From positions 282,353 through 346,352 of the forward strand of contig CATKHK010000049.1 in assembly GCA_949751835.1 (NCBI GenBank): 64,000 nt of DNA, read 5' to 3'. Shown here piece by piece: positions 11,454 to 20,316 of the stretch. Under the pieces are notes generated by a model, which worked only from the letters and a program-made list of their open reading frames with translations, was not told the DNA's origin and did no database searches. Source of the DNA: Blepharisma japonicum. Its lineage: Eukaryota; Ciliophora; Heterotrichea; Heterotrichida; Blepharismidae. Both the position numbers and the translations under genes were made by a program. Each line of letters begins with the position of its first letter. Position 1 is the stretch's first letter.

Positions 11454-11903
11454 TTAGGCTTTTAAGTTTAAATTTGCTCGTAAAGGTGGTAAAATAGCAT
11501 GATTTACCGAATAAGGACCTTTGGGTACCTCATAAACCTTTGTTGTTTCTTGCCTGAACAGAAAAGTTAGCTAAATATAAGTTACTTTTAATTCTGCAAA
11601 AATATGAACTTTTTCAAAGAGCTGTCCTGCGTGCTTTTTCTTATGATAAGATAATTGACTTCCTTGCCTATATCTCTTTGTACACCCAGGAAATTTGCAG
11701 ACATAAGGTTTCTCTCCGGTATGGCAATAGGCATGATCTCTTAATGCTTGAGCAGAAGAGAGCTTTTTCTGGCAAGTCCTGCATGTAAATCGCACTTTGT
11801 GGTGATTTATTGATATGTGACGCCTTAAGTTGTATTGATTAGTATAAGTTTGCTTGCAATTGCGGTAGCTGCATCTATAGCTTTTCATTTTTATTAATCC
11901 CAT
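11454..11903 (-). CDS. Three-finger C2H2 zinc-finger protein
   Basis: 144 aa (139 if the Met at 11888 is used) after removing a 15-nt intron at 11571-11585. Three C2H2 fingers are visible: YRCSYRNCKQTYTNQYNLRR then H-x4-H; FTCRTCQKKLSSAQALRDHA then H-x3-H spacing; YVCKFPGCTKRYRQGSQLSY then H-x3-H. A TGEKPYVC linker, the classic inter-finger linker, lies between fingers 2 and 3. The second exon adds 39 residues, ending ...ANLNLKA. Probably a sequence-specific DNA-binding protein. It sits isolated between two deserts. Confidence 0.85.
11571..11585 (-). other. 15-nt intron in C2H2 gene
   Basis: Coding-strand sequence GTAACTTATATTTAG, phase 0. Without it the frame would stop at the intron's own TAG; with it the frame continues for 38 more residues. 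Confidence 0.8.
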
Positions 11904-12846
11904 TATTTTCCATTAAGAAATCGATAATAATTAGCGAAATATTAATAAAAATGTTAACAATTACTGTATTAATCTTTTGAATTACTTTAATTTATTTTTA
12001 AAAGGCATTTGAAAGAAATTCTTCACTTTTAACTGTAATTTATTTAATTTAATAATTACAGAAAAAATCAAAATTTAATAATGGTGGAGCGGATAATATA
12101 AAACTTGTATAAGCAATTAGCTATAGAGCTTATAGATTCTTCAATACTTAAATTTATCACTTTCAATAAGCATCTTCTGGTTAAATTTATCTTTGGCACA
12201 AAAAAAAGATTTTATTAAACCGCTAATTTCATCGGTTTCGAATGGATGCTATATATTATAATTTACTCAAAAATATAGATTTATTCACACAAAAAATTGC
12301 TAAATCTAATAATTTAATTCATTTTATTTATCTTCTTTGGCTTTCGTCTTTGCTTGATCTATGTTTGCTTAATTTTCTTATAATTTGAAATTATTACTTA
12401 TTCGAGAATTAGAGTCTAGAAAACAGCAGACTTAAAATATTTATAATTTACTGAAATAAACAAATTAATTTGCGATTAATTAATTTAGAATAATCACTTA
12501 TTATCGCTTAGAAAATAATATATAAAACTTTCATATTCATAGCATTCTCAATAAATGGATTTTTAGGAATAATAAGAAATTTGCTTATAAAATTAAGATA
12601 CACATTAATATATATTATGGATAATTACGAACCCATATTTAATAAATATTCTGCACAAAGCTGCTAATTTTTACAAATTTTTAAAATATACAAATTTTGC
12701 ATTTACATAACTGCAATATTAAGATTCAAACTTTACGTAAAAAATAGTTATTAGAGTTCTTTATTTGTATTTACATAAGGGGATAGCTCATGAATAACTT
12801 TTATATTATATATATAAATATTATAATAAATTAAACATATTTTTTT
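11904..12846. other. AT-rich desert
   Basis: About 0.9 kb between the divergent C2H2 and RING genes. It has a short inverted repeat (AAACCG/CGGTTT near 12218-12240) and no gene. It may hold both promoters, but no motif supports a site call. Confidence 0.5.
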
Positions 12847-14004
12847 ATGAACTCAATACACTTACTATTCTGGCTTATTCTTGATGTAGTTATAAGCTGC
12901 CAAACCAGTTGTTCAGCTTGTATAGCGTTTGGGATAAATTGATATGCGTAATTTTTATTTAGTGATAGTTGTACTGAAACGACCTGTTCCAAAGACTCAA
13001 ATTCATGCTCTAACCTTTGCCTTAACTGTGAAAACGAACCTAGTTTGTCATATTGCTACAAATATCAAGGAAACTACCCTCAATGCACCTCTACAAGTGT
13101 ATTTTTAAATTAGCCCAGCTGCGGGCCAGCAACTGTACTATCAAGCCATGATGGCTTTATCCAGATTTCTGATCCATTTCCAACAAGCTCTATGTGTATA
13201 TGAATTCTTGACTTCACTAAGCAAAAATCCTCTCAAGCTAGCATTGCTTTATCATTTTCAATTTTTCACGAATCACAATCAGGATCGTTAAAGATATTAT
13301 ATTACTCTCTTGCCCAAAATTCTGGCCTATTTAAAAATAATGGAGACAGTTCTGGAACGGAAGTTGTTATAAATAATTTATCAAGCGGAGATGCTTTTAG
13401 CATCGAAGATGGAAATTATTTTATTATCGGCTACTTTACTGGAGATAAATATAAAACTTATTCAGGAATGTCTTTCAGCTGAAGTCTAAGTGGGAGTGAT
13501 TCCGATGAATCTTCTTCACATGGGATGGTGACAACCATAATAATTTCGTCTATCTCAGCTCTTTGCTTCTTCTGCTGCTGTTTTTGTGCATATAAAATCA
13601 GATCAAGTATAAGACGAGTAAGAGTTCGAAACCTAGCTACAGTAAACGCTGAAAGGGCTCGACAATATGAAATTTTAATTCATAATCACTCCGTGTCAAT
13701 AATTTCTGATGATCTATTAGAGCTCCACTTACCTAAAATAGTTTTCGATAAATCTCAAGATGACTGGGAAGCAAAAACCTGTTGCATTTGCTTTGAAGAG
13801 TATTTCTTATATAGCTTTTCAGAAGGAAGTGAGGTAAGAAAATTAATTTGCAAACATATTTATCATTCTAAATGTATAGAAGAATGGTTCAAAGAGTCAA
13901 TCGATATACCAAAGTGCCCAGTTTGCAAGGCAAATCCGTTTAATGGAATCAGTGATAATTCTGATTTATTACTAAGTCCTCAGTCTCCATTGCTGGTAGA
14001 ATAA
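12847..14004 (+). CDS. Single-pass membrane RING-H2 E3 ligase
   Basis: 375 aa from three exons (introns 12948-12962 and 13099-13113) with in-frame TGA Trp codons (for example at 13210 and 13480). A signal peptide (MNSIHLLLFWLILDVVISC) is followed by a Cys-rich lumenal segment, a CUB-like beta-rich region (about 95-215), a TM helix (VTTIIISSISALCFFCCCFC), a basic stop-transfer segment and a C-terminal RING-H2: CCICFEEY ... CKHIYHSKC ... CPVC. The layout resembles membrane E3 ligases of endomembranes (PA-TM-RING style) with a different ectodomain. Its stop lies 14 nt before the next ATG. Confidence 0.88.
12948..12962 (+). other. 15-nt intron in RING gene
   Basis: GTAATTTTTATTTAG. It splits a GCT codon; removal joins NWYA to DSCTETTC. 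Confidence 0.85.
13099..13113 (+). other. 15-nt intron in RING gene
   Basis: GTATTTTTAAATTAG. Removal joins CTSTS to PSCGPATV and keeps the frame open to the TM and RING. Confidence 0.85.
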
Positions 14005-14018
14005 ATATAAATTTTAAA

Positions 14019-14720
14019 ATGGCAGTACCTGGTCAGTTGATTGTTCACCCTGTTTGCGCTGAGTTATATAGAGATGTAGAAGCTTTTGGAAGAATGGACC
14101 CGTATTGTGTTGTTACTGTTGGATCCAATCAAGAAAGAACTGCTATTGCAGAGAACGCCGGAAAGTATCCTAATTGGTCAAACCACCTGACATTCCAAAT
14201 CTTCAACGAAGAAAGCATCAGAGTCCAAGTTTGGGACAGAAGACATATGGTTGGTGACGAAGAAATCGGATCTGCTGAAGTTATAATTCTTAATGCAAGA
14301 CAAATGGGCCAAGTTGAAGAGTCTGTTGAATTGTTTCACCACGGCCGCGGGGTTGGAAAAGTGAGACTTTCAATAAGATTCCAGCCTCAATATGCTCAGC
14401 CAATGTATCCTCCTCAAGGACAGCCATATGGATACCCTCAAGAAGTTATAATTGAAGGTGGACATCATCACCATCATCCTCATCACCCTCAAGAGGTAAT
14501 TATCGAGAGTCAAGGATACGGACAACCACCACGTGAAATCATTATTGAAGAAGGAAGACATCACCATCATCATAACAAGGAATATATAATTGAAGGAGGA
14601 TACCCACAACCTGGATTTCCACCTCAGCCAGGCTATCCTCCACAGCAAGGTTATCCTCCACAGCCAGGCTATCCTCCGTATGGTGGCTATCCTCCTCAGG
14701 GTGGCTATCCTCCTTATTAA
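14019..14720 (+). CDS. C2-domain protein with His clusters and GYPP repeats
   Basis: 233 aa. Residues 1-125 are a C2 domain (GQLIVHPVCAELYRDVEAFG, MDPYCVVTVG, then RVQVWDRRHMVGDEEIGSAE) with acidic loop residues expected to bind Ca2+ and acidic phospholipids. The second half is low complexity: a motif QEVIIEGG/REIIIEEG/KEYIIEGG alternates with runs of 4-5 histidines, then ends in six GYPP units. Similar C2 + GYPP/PQ-rich tails are known in plant SRC2-like and other eukaryotic proteins. The His-run + EVIIE alternation looks lineage-specific. Starts 14 nt after the RING gene on the same strand. Confidence 0.85.
   Translation: MAVPGQLIVHPVCAELYRDVEAFGRMDPYCVVTVGSNQERTAIAENAGKYPNWSNHLTFQIFNEESIRVQVWDRRHMVGDEEIGSAEVIILNARQMGQVEESVELFHHGRGVGKVRLSIRFQPQYAQPMYPPQGQPYGYPQEVIIEGGHHHHHPHHPQEVIIESQGYGQPPREIIIEEGRHHHHHNKEYIIEGGYPQPGFPPQPGYPPQQGYPPQPGYPPYGGYPPQGGYPPY
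14605..14717 (+). repeat. 18-nt tandem repeat encoding GYPPQP units
   Basis: About six imperfect copies of an 18-nt unit (CAGCCAGGCTATCCTCCA-like) inside the C2 gene, translating to P-G-Y-P-P-Q variants. The region is prone to slippage and therefore to length differences between strains or assemblies. Confidence 0.8.
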
Positions 14721-15221
14721 AATTAATATTTGAGGTACATTTTTTCTTGAGTTAAAAAATAACAAATTAGGGAGATATCGAAAAGTCTATATCTATGATT
14801 AAGAAATTTGAGCATTATTATGAGAATTTTTGCATGATTGATTTTGTTGAAAATATTTTTAGGTTAAGGAATAAAGATGATAGATTCTGAATATTTATTA
14901 TTTATAATAGGGACTGAATAATTACAGTTAGATACCAACAAAAATGAAGCATAATCCAGCCGTTAATCTAATTTTATATAATACCTTATCCAAATATGAT
15001 TTTTAAAATTTTTTCTAAAAATTATTATATGAATATTTGCTTGGATTTTTTGCTCAATAGCAAAGCCATTTATTGGAATTAAATATCAGAAATGGTTTTT
15101 TAGCTTAAAATAATATTAAATCATAAAAAATAAGAATATAATTTTCTTAAATGAAAATTCGCTATTACCATCTCAATAAAAGCCCTTATTTCATAGCACT
15201 TTCTATTCTAAATATATTAAA
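14721..15221. other. Intergenic, no gene seen
   Basis: AT-rich spacer between two plus-strand genes. No RNA gene recognised. Confidence 0.6.
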
Positions 15222-18014
15222 ATGGCAGTGGTACTGTCCTCAGCTAAGAGCTTGATTTCTCTATTCAAAGATGAAGACCCAGCAATGAAAGCGTTTGCGC
15301 TCCAAAAATTGTCAGACGTAGCCCAATATTTTTGGCACGAAATTGCTAACCAGCTTCAAGAGATCCACAGGCTAGCATTAGACCCATCTTATCCTCATCA
15401 TGAGCTGGCGGCTTACTTAGCAGCTCAAATCCACTATCATTTAGAAAATTATACAGAAGCCCTTCAATTGGCCTTGGAATCCGGCCATTATTTCAACATA
15501 TCATCCAAAACAGATTTCACTCAGACACTAGTCTCTCGATGCATCGATCAATATGTTGAGATCCAAGTAAAAAATTACGAAGCCAAAAACCCTGAAGATC
15601 GAGTCCCAGTCAACGAGAAGATGGAGTTTGTCGTCGAACAGATGTTTGACAGATGCTTCCTTGATGGAGAATTCAAGCAAGCAATTGGCATTGCAATTGA
15701 AGCCAGAAGACTGGACAAGCTTGAAATTGCTATTGTTAAATCCAACAATATAAAGGCGCTGCTGCAGTATACATATGGGATCGTCAAAGATATTATTATC
15801 CCTAGAGAATTCAGAAAAGACATTGTAGGCTGCTTGGTAAAATTGCATATGTCTTTGGCTGATTTAGATTATGGAGCAATTACTGAATGCAAATTTTTCT
15901 TAAATGACTCACAAGCAGTCAGTGATATGCTTACTAATCTGATAGAAAACGAGCCTTTGTTAGCTTTACAACTGAGTTTTGATTTGGTAGAAAACCAAAA
16001 TCAGCTATTTCTCAATGAAATTTCTAAATGCTTATCACAGACTCAGCCAAGAGACCAATCAGCAACAGCAATGAGAGATAGAGTGATTTTAGTATTAACA
16101 GGAAGGTCAACGATTGATATCAATTTAGATTTCTTGAAAACTAAAAACAATTCAGACAAACTTATCATCAATAAAGTCAAAACAATCGTCGAATTCAAAA
16201 ACTCGGTTACCCACGGTGCTGCAATTTTCGCAAATGCTTTTATGCACGCTGGGACCTCTGACGACAGCTTTTTAAGAGACAATTTAACCTGGGTTGCTAA
16301 AGCTACAAATTGGTCAAAATTCAGTGCGGCTGCTTCTTTAGGTGTCATTCATCGTGGCAATATTTCAAAAGCCCTAGAAATTCTTAAGCCTTATTTGCCA
16401 ACTGATGGTAGAGCTTCAACTGGAAGCCAATACTCAGAAGGAGGAGCGCTGTACGCAATGGGACTTATTCATGCCAATTACGCGTTGCCTGAAGCTGTGA
16501 ATTTTATATTGAATTCTTTGTCAGGAAACTCTAGAAATGAAGTAATTCAGCATGGAGCCTGTTTAGGCCTTGGCTTGACTACAATGGCAACTCATGATAT
16601 GACGATGTTTGAGCACCTAAAAAATGTTCTTTATACAGATTCAGCCAATTCAGGTGAAGCAGCTGCTTATGCAATGGGTCTCGTCATGCTTGGCTCTGCT
16701 AGTGAAGCTGCTATTAGTGATATGCTTGCATATGCCCACGAAACTCAGCATGAAAAAATCATCAGAGCGCTAGGAATTGGCCTTTCATTAGTAATGTACA
16801 GACGTGAAGAAGAAGCTGACACCTTAATCGCCCAACTGCTTACTGATAAAGATCCTATTTTAAGATATGGTGCTGCCTATACCATGGCTACTGCATACGT
16901 AGGCACCTCAAACGCAAAAATCATTAAAAAGCTTCTCCATATTGCTGTTAGTGACGTAGATTACGATGTCAGAAAAGCTGCAGTCACTGCAATTGGATTT
17001 GTACTCCATAGAATGCCTGAACAAGTACCAAAAGTTGTAGCACTTTTGTCTGAAAGCTATAACCCATACGTCAGACAAGGATCTGCAATTGCAATTGGGA
17101 TTGCATGTGCAGGAAATCCTATCCCTGAAGCATTAAATATCTTGGAAACTTTGACCACAGACAGTGTTAACTTTGTGAGGCAATCTGCATTTATTGCTAT
17201 GGCTATGGTTTATATGCAGCAGACTAAAACAACTGCGAATAAAGTTGATAAATTCAGAGAAAAAATTGATAAAATAATCAATGAAAAGCATCAGGATGTT
17301 TTGACTAAGATGGGAGCCATTGTGGCACTTGGAATACTAGATGCTGGAGGGAGAAATATGACAATTGCATTGGACTCGAAATCGGGGAATAATAGAGCTG
17401 CTGCAACTGCAGGGTTGGTGCTATCACTTCAGTTTTGGTATTGGTTTCCAATGCTCCATATGTTTTGTCTGTCATTTAGCCCTTCAGGATTAATTGGAGT
17501 GAATTCAGACCTTCAAGTCCCAAATACTTTTACAGTAAAAAGCAAAGCAAAGCCTTCTCAATTCGGCTATCCGCCAAAGACAGAAGTTCCTTCCAATGAA
17601 AAAGCTGGAAAAATTGCATCAGCGGTCTTATCAACCACTAATAAAGTTAAAGCAAGAGCAGCTGCAAAAAGAGGAGAAAAATCAATGGATATTGTAGAAC
17701 CGAAGCCTGAAGAAGAGAAAAAGGAGGAAGAAGTGAAAAAGGAAGAGCCAGTGGTTATAGAGCCAGAAGAAGAAATTTTGACAAATCCAAGCAGAGTGTT
17801 GCCAAGCCAAGAAGGCGTAATTGAATTTTTGGAGGATAGTAGATATCTGCCAGTCATCAGAGATCGAAAGTGCGGGATCATTATGATTAGGGAAAATAAG
17901 CAGTATGTTCAAGAGGAAAAAGCAAGTGTAGCTCTGGATACGACGAATATGGAGACTGAAGCTATGCCTGAAGAGTTTGTTTTTGACCCTGAAATCCAGA
18001 AAGACCATCATTAA
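15222..18014 (+). CDS. RPN2: 26S proteasome regulatory subunit Rpn2 (PSMD1)
   Basis: 930 aa, close to the usual 950. The N-terminal helical region is typical (DPAMKAFALQKLSDVAQYFW). The central PC-repeat toroid spans about residues 380-760, with repeats such as GALYAMGLIHANY, GACLGLGLTTMA, AAAYAMGLVMLG, GSAIAIGIACAG and GAIVALGILDAGG. The C-terminal part has a Lys/Glu-rich insert (about 800-850) and the conserved LPSQEGVIEFLEDSRYLPV-type ending. Rpn2 scaffolds the base of the 19S particle and docks Rpn13. No introns or TGA codons in 930 codons; its tryptophans are TGG. Confidence 0.96.
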   Translation: MAVVLSSAKSLISLFKDEDPAMKAFALQKLSDVAQYFWHEIANQLQEIHRLALDPSYPHHELAAYLAAQIHYHLENYTEALQLALESGHYFNISSKTDFTQTLVSRCIDQYVEIQVKNYEAKNPEDRVPVNEKMEFVVEQMFDRCFLDGEFKQAIGIAIEARRLDKLEIAIVKSNNIKALLQYTYGIVKDIIIPREFRKDIVGCLVKLHMSLADLDYGAITECKFFLNDSQAVSDMLTNLIENEPLLALQLSFDLVENQNQLFLNEISKCLSQTQPRDQSATAMRDRVILVLTGRSTIDINLDFLKTKNNSDKLIINKVKTIVEFKNSVTHGAAIFANAFMHAGTSDDSFLRDNLTWVAKATNWSKFSAAASLGVIHRGNISKALEILKPYLPTDGRASTGSQYSEGGALYAMGLIHANYALPEAVNFILNSLSGNSRNEVIQHGACLGLGLTTMATHDMTMFEHLKNVLYTDSANSGEAAAYAMGLVMLGSASEAAISDMLAYAHETQHEKIIRALGIGLSLVMYRREEEADTLIAQLLTDKDPILRYGAAYTMATAYVGTSNAKIIKKLLHIAVSDVDYDVRKAAVTAIGFVLHRMPEQVPKVVALLSESYNPYVRQGSAIAIGIACAGNPIPEALNILETLTTDSVNFVRQSAFIAMAMVYMQQTKTTANKVDKFREKIDKIINEKHQDVLTKMGAIVALGILDAGGRNMTIALDSKSGNNRAAATAGLVLSLQFWYWFPMLHMFCLSFSPSGLIGVNSDLQVPNTFTVKSKAKPSQFGYPPKTEVPSNEKAGKIASAVLSTTNKVKARAAAKRGEKSMDIVEPKPEEEKKEEEVKKEEPVVIEPEEEILTNPSRVLPSQEGVIEFLEDSRYLPVIRDRKCGIIMIRENKQYVQEEKASVALDTTNMETEAMPEEFVFDPEIQKDHH

Positions 18015-18259
18015 GATAATTTAGTTAGCAGAATCTAATTTATGGGATTTCCTATAAAAAGAAAATTTATATCAAAAATTAGCATTGTTTCAATTTTTCG
18101 TCGAAGATATGTGCTGCCTTGATAAGCAATAGTAAACTAGTATTGGCTTCTATTAAGTACATAATTTTTATAAATTAGATTTATTATTATTTTAATTAAA
18201 ATGGGGGCTTCAAATTATTACTAAAATATCCAAAGATTTATTACAAAAATAATAACTCA

Positions 18260-19471
18260 ATGTCTAAATTTCTTGATATCTGCCCCACTCACAAAGAGAA
18301 CTATATTTCTTGTGGGCCATGCTTAGAAACAGCCTCTTCTGTCTGATTATTTGAGCAGGACAACCAAAAACTCAAAAAGGACCTTCGCCATATAAAAACA
18401 ATTACTTGCAGCCTAGAAGAAAAACTTAATAGCCTTGAGTCAAATTACTCAGAATTAATCAAAAATTCTTCAAAGCCAGACTCAAAAATCCCAATGTCCA
18501 TAATTTTTAAGGAGTCATTAAAAGATTACCTTCTCAACCTACAAATTCCCACAAATTTTTTTTCTATTATAAAAGACCATGAGTTTTCAGTTGCTTTTTT
18601 GCTTCAAACCAAAGTTCTTGAAAGCGAAAAAAAATGTGAATGTGGGAAAGAAATGGTCCTTATTCTTGACCAAATTAAAAATGAGTATATTTTTACCTGT
18701 GAGTGTAGTAAAAATAAAGGGTTGCTTCAAGGAAGCATTTGGGAAGATACATCTTTAAGCCAAGATAAAATTTTGATGTATTTATTTTTATGGGCTATGA
18801 ATCTTGGTGACAAAGAAATCTCCCAGCTGCTTGATATTAATAATGTTGCGCAGATGGAAATTGATGATAAATTAAAGAAAATCGTTTCGGAGCATTTTCT
18901 AAGAACGCTTCCGAAGTTTAGGGGGATCGTGGAAATTGATGAGTCTTGCTTTAGAAATGGACATGGCCCTCTTGGATTTGGACAAACTACTCCTGAAAAA
19001 TGGGTATTTGGGTTGTATGAAAGAGAATCCAAAAGGGTTTATATGGAACTAGTTCCTAAAAGAACTGCTGCATATTTACTACCTATAATTAAAAAGCGAT
19101 GCGAAATCGGCACCACAATAATTTCAGATCAGTGGGCTGCTTATAACAAACTCCCAGAAATTGGATTTCCTCACTATACTGTTGACCATTCAAGGTTCTT
19201 TGTAAACCCTCACAATAGAGAAATCCATACCCAGCATATCGAAATTTCCTGGTGTTGGGCAAAGTACAACATTAAGCGCAAATCAAGAAAAATGAACAAC
19301 CTTCAAGAGAGTCTCAACGTATTTTGTTGGAAAAGACAGTATAGAAATTATAATAAAATCATTGAGGTTGGAGATATAATGAAAGCATTATTTGAGCTAA
19401 TAAAGGAGTATCAACAAAATATGAAGATGAAGAAAATTCCGGAGAAAGAAGTTGAGGCGATAATTCTCTAG
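18260..19471 (+). CDS. IS1595/ISXO2-type (Merlin-like) transposase-domain protein
   Basis: 403 aa from ATG 18260; one in-frame TGA (Trp) near 18344. A short Cys/His segment (CPTHKENYISCGPC) and a coiled coil come first, then a zinc ribbon (CECGKEM ... CECSK, about 126-149), a helix-turn-helix region, and a DDE nuclease of the IS1595 type. The first Asp is in VEIDESCF (D227), the second in IISDQWAAY (D290) and the Glu in HTQHIEISWCW (E328). All three catalytic positions and the HSRFFVNPH element are intact. No terminal inverted repeats are seen in the flanks, so it looks like a resident, possibly domesticated gene. Ciliates use domesticated transposases for germline DNA elimination, but that role is inference here. 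Confidence 0.85.
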
Positions 19472-19520
19472 TAAATAATATTTATAATTCAGAAATTGTT
19501 AAGGTTTAGATGAAAAATGT

Positions 19521-20261
19521 TTAAATAAAGGAGTTTTTGATAGCTTTAAGAGAATACCATACCATCAGATAGGAGCTTAAGGCTTGGAGGGCAAGGAATT
19601 CGCTTGGATAATTCGAATCTGAAGAGGATTGGCTTATGGCTAATAAAGTATAGCCAACCGTTGAAAGTATTAAGCCATGCTTCATATAAATAACAATGTT
19701 ATTGGATGAAATCCCTTTTTTAAAGCCTGAAACAGTAAGATAATTATCAAGAAAGTATATTAAAGGTGTCTGCATCATAAATAAAATTCCTATAAAAAGG
19801 CTCCTTGCTAGCGAGTACTGTGAAAGATTATAGAAATTTAAAATATATTGTATTGCATTGATTAATAGGCTTGATTTCCAAAATGCCTCATTTAAATAAG
19901 TCATAATTCTGATTTCGTTATTCAAGATCGCGCTTTTTGTCATTGATTTTGGCAAAATTATGTAAACCGAAAAAATAGCTATAAATTCAATGCTTATAGT
20001 GTGCCAAAGCGAGTCTTCTGGGACTTTAGATACATAGCACAATAAAGCAAGTTCACTAATAGAGAGAAAATATACAGTTAAAAATTTTCTTATTGAATTT
20101 GAATTCGGATATAGGAATGTAAAAGCTGACAAATGATAGAATAGATGTCCTGGATAAATTCATTCAACTGGAAGTGAGCTTAACTTCTCAGGAGCCATAA
20201 ACAGCATCAAAAATACAAGTAAAACTATAATATAAACCTTTAGCTTTTCTTTGCCTTTCAT
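19521..20261 (-). CDS. Multi-pass membrane protein, unknown
   Basis: 246 aa from the Met at 20261; the TGA near 20159 is Trp. About six or seven hydrophobic helices are visible (VYIIVLLVFLMLFMA near the start; FLTVYFLSISELALLCYV; ISIEFIAIFSVYIIL; SLFIGILFMMQTPLIYFL; LILSTVGYTLLAI). No family motif recognised. It is convergent with the transposase-like gene, 49 nt apart. Confidence 0.65.
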
Positions 20262-20316
20262 CTTGCAATTTTATAGTTGTTTAAAATTTTATAAATAATT
20301 AATATTTCAGTTATAA

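Noticed and set aside
18015-19520. Terminal inverted repeats around the transposase-like gene
   Set aside because: Both flanks were compared by eye and no matching inverted ends were found.
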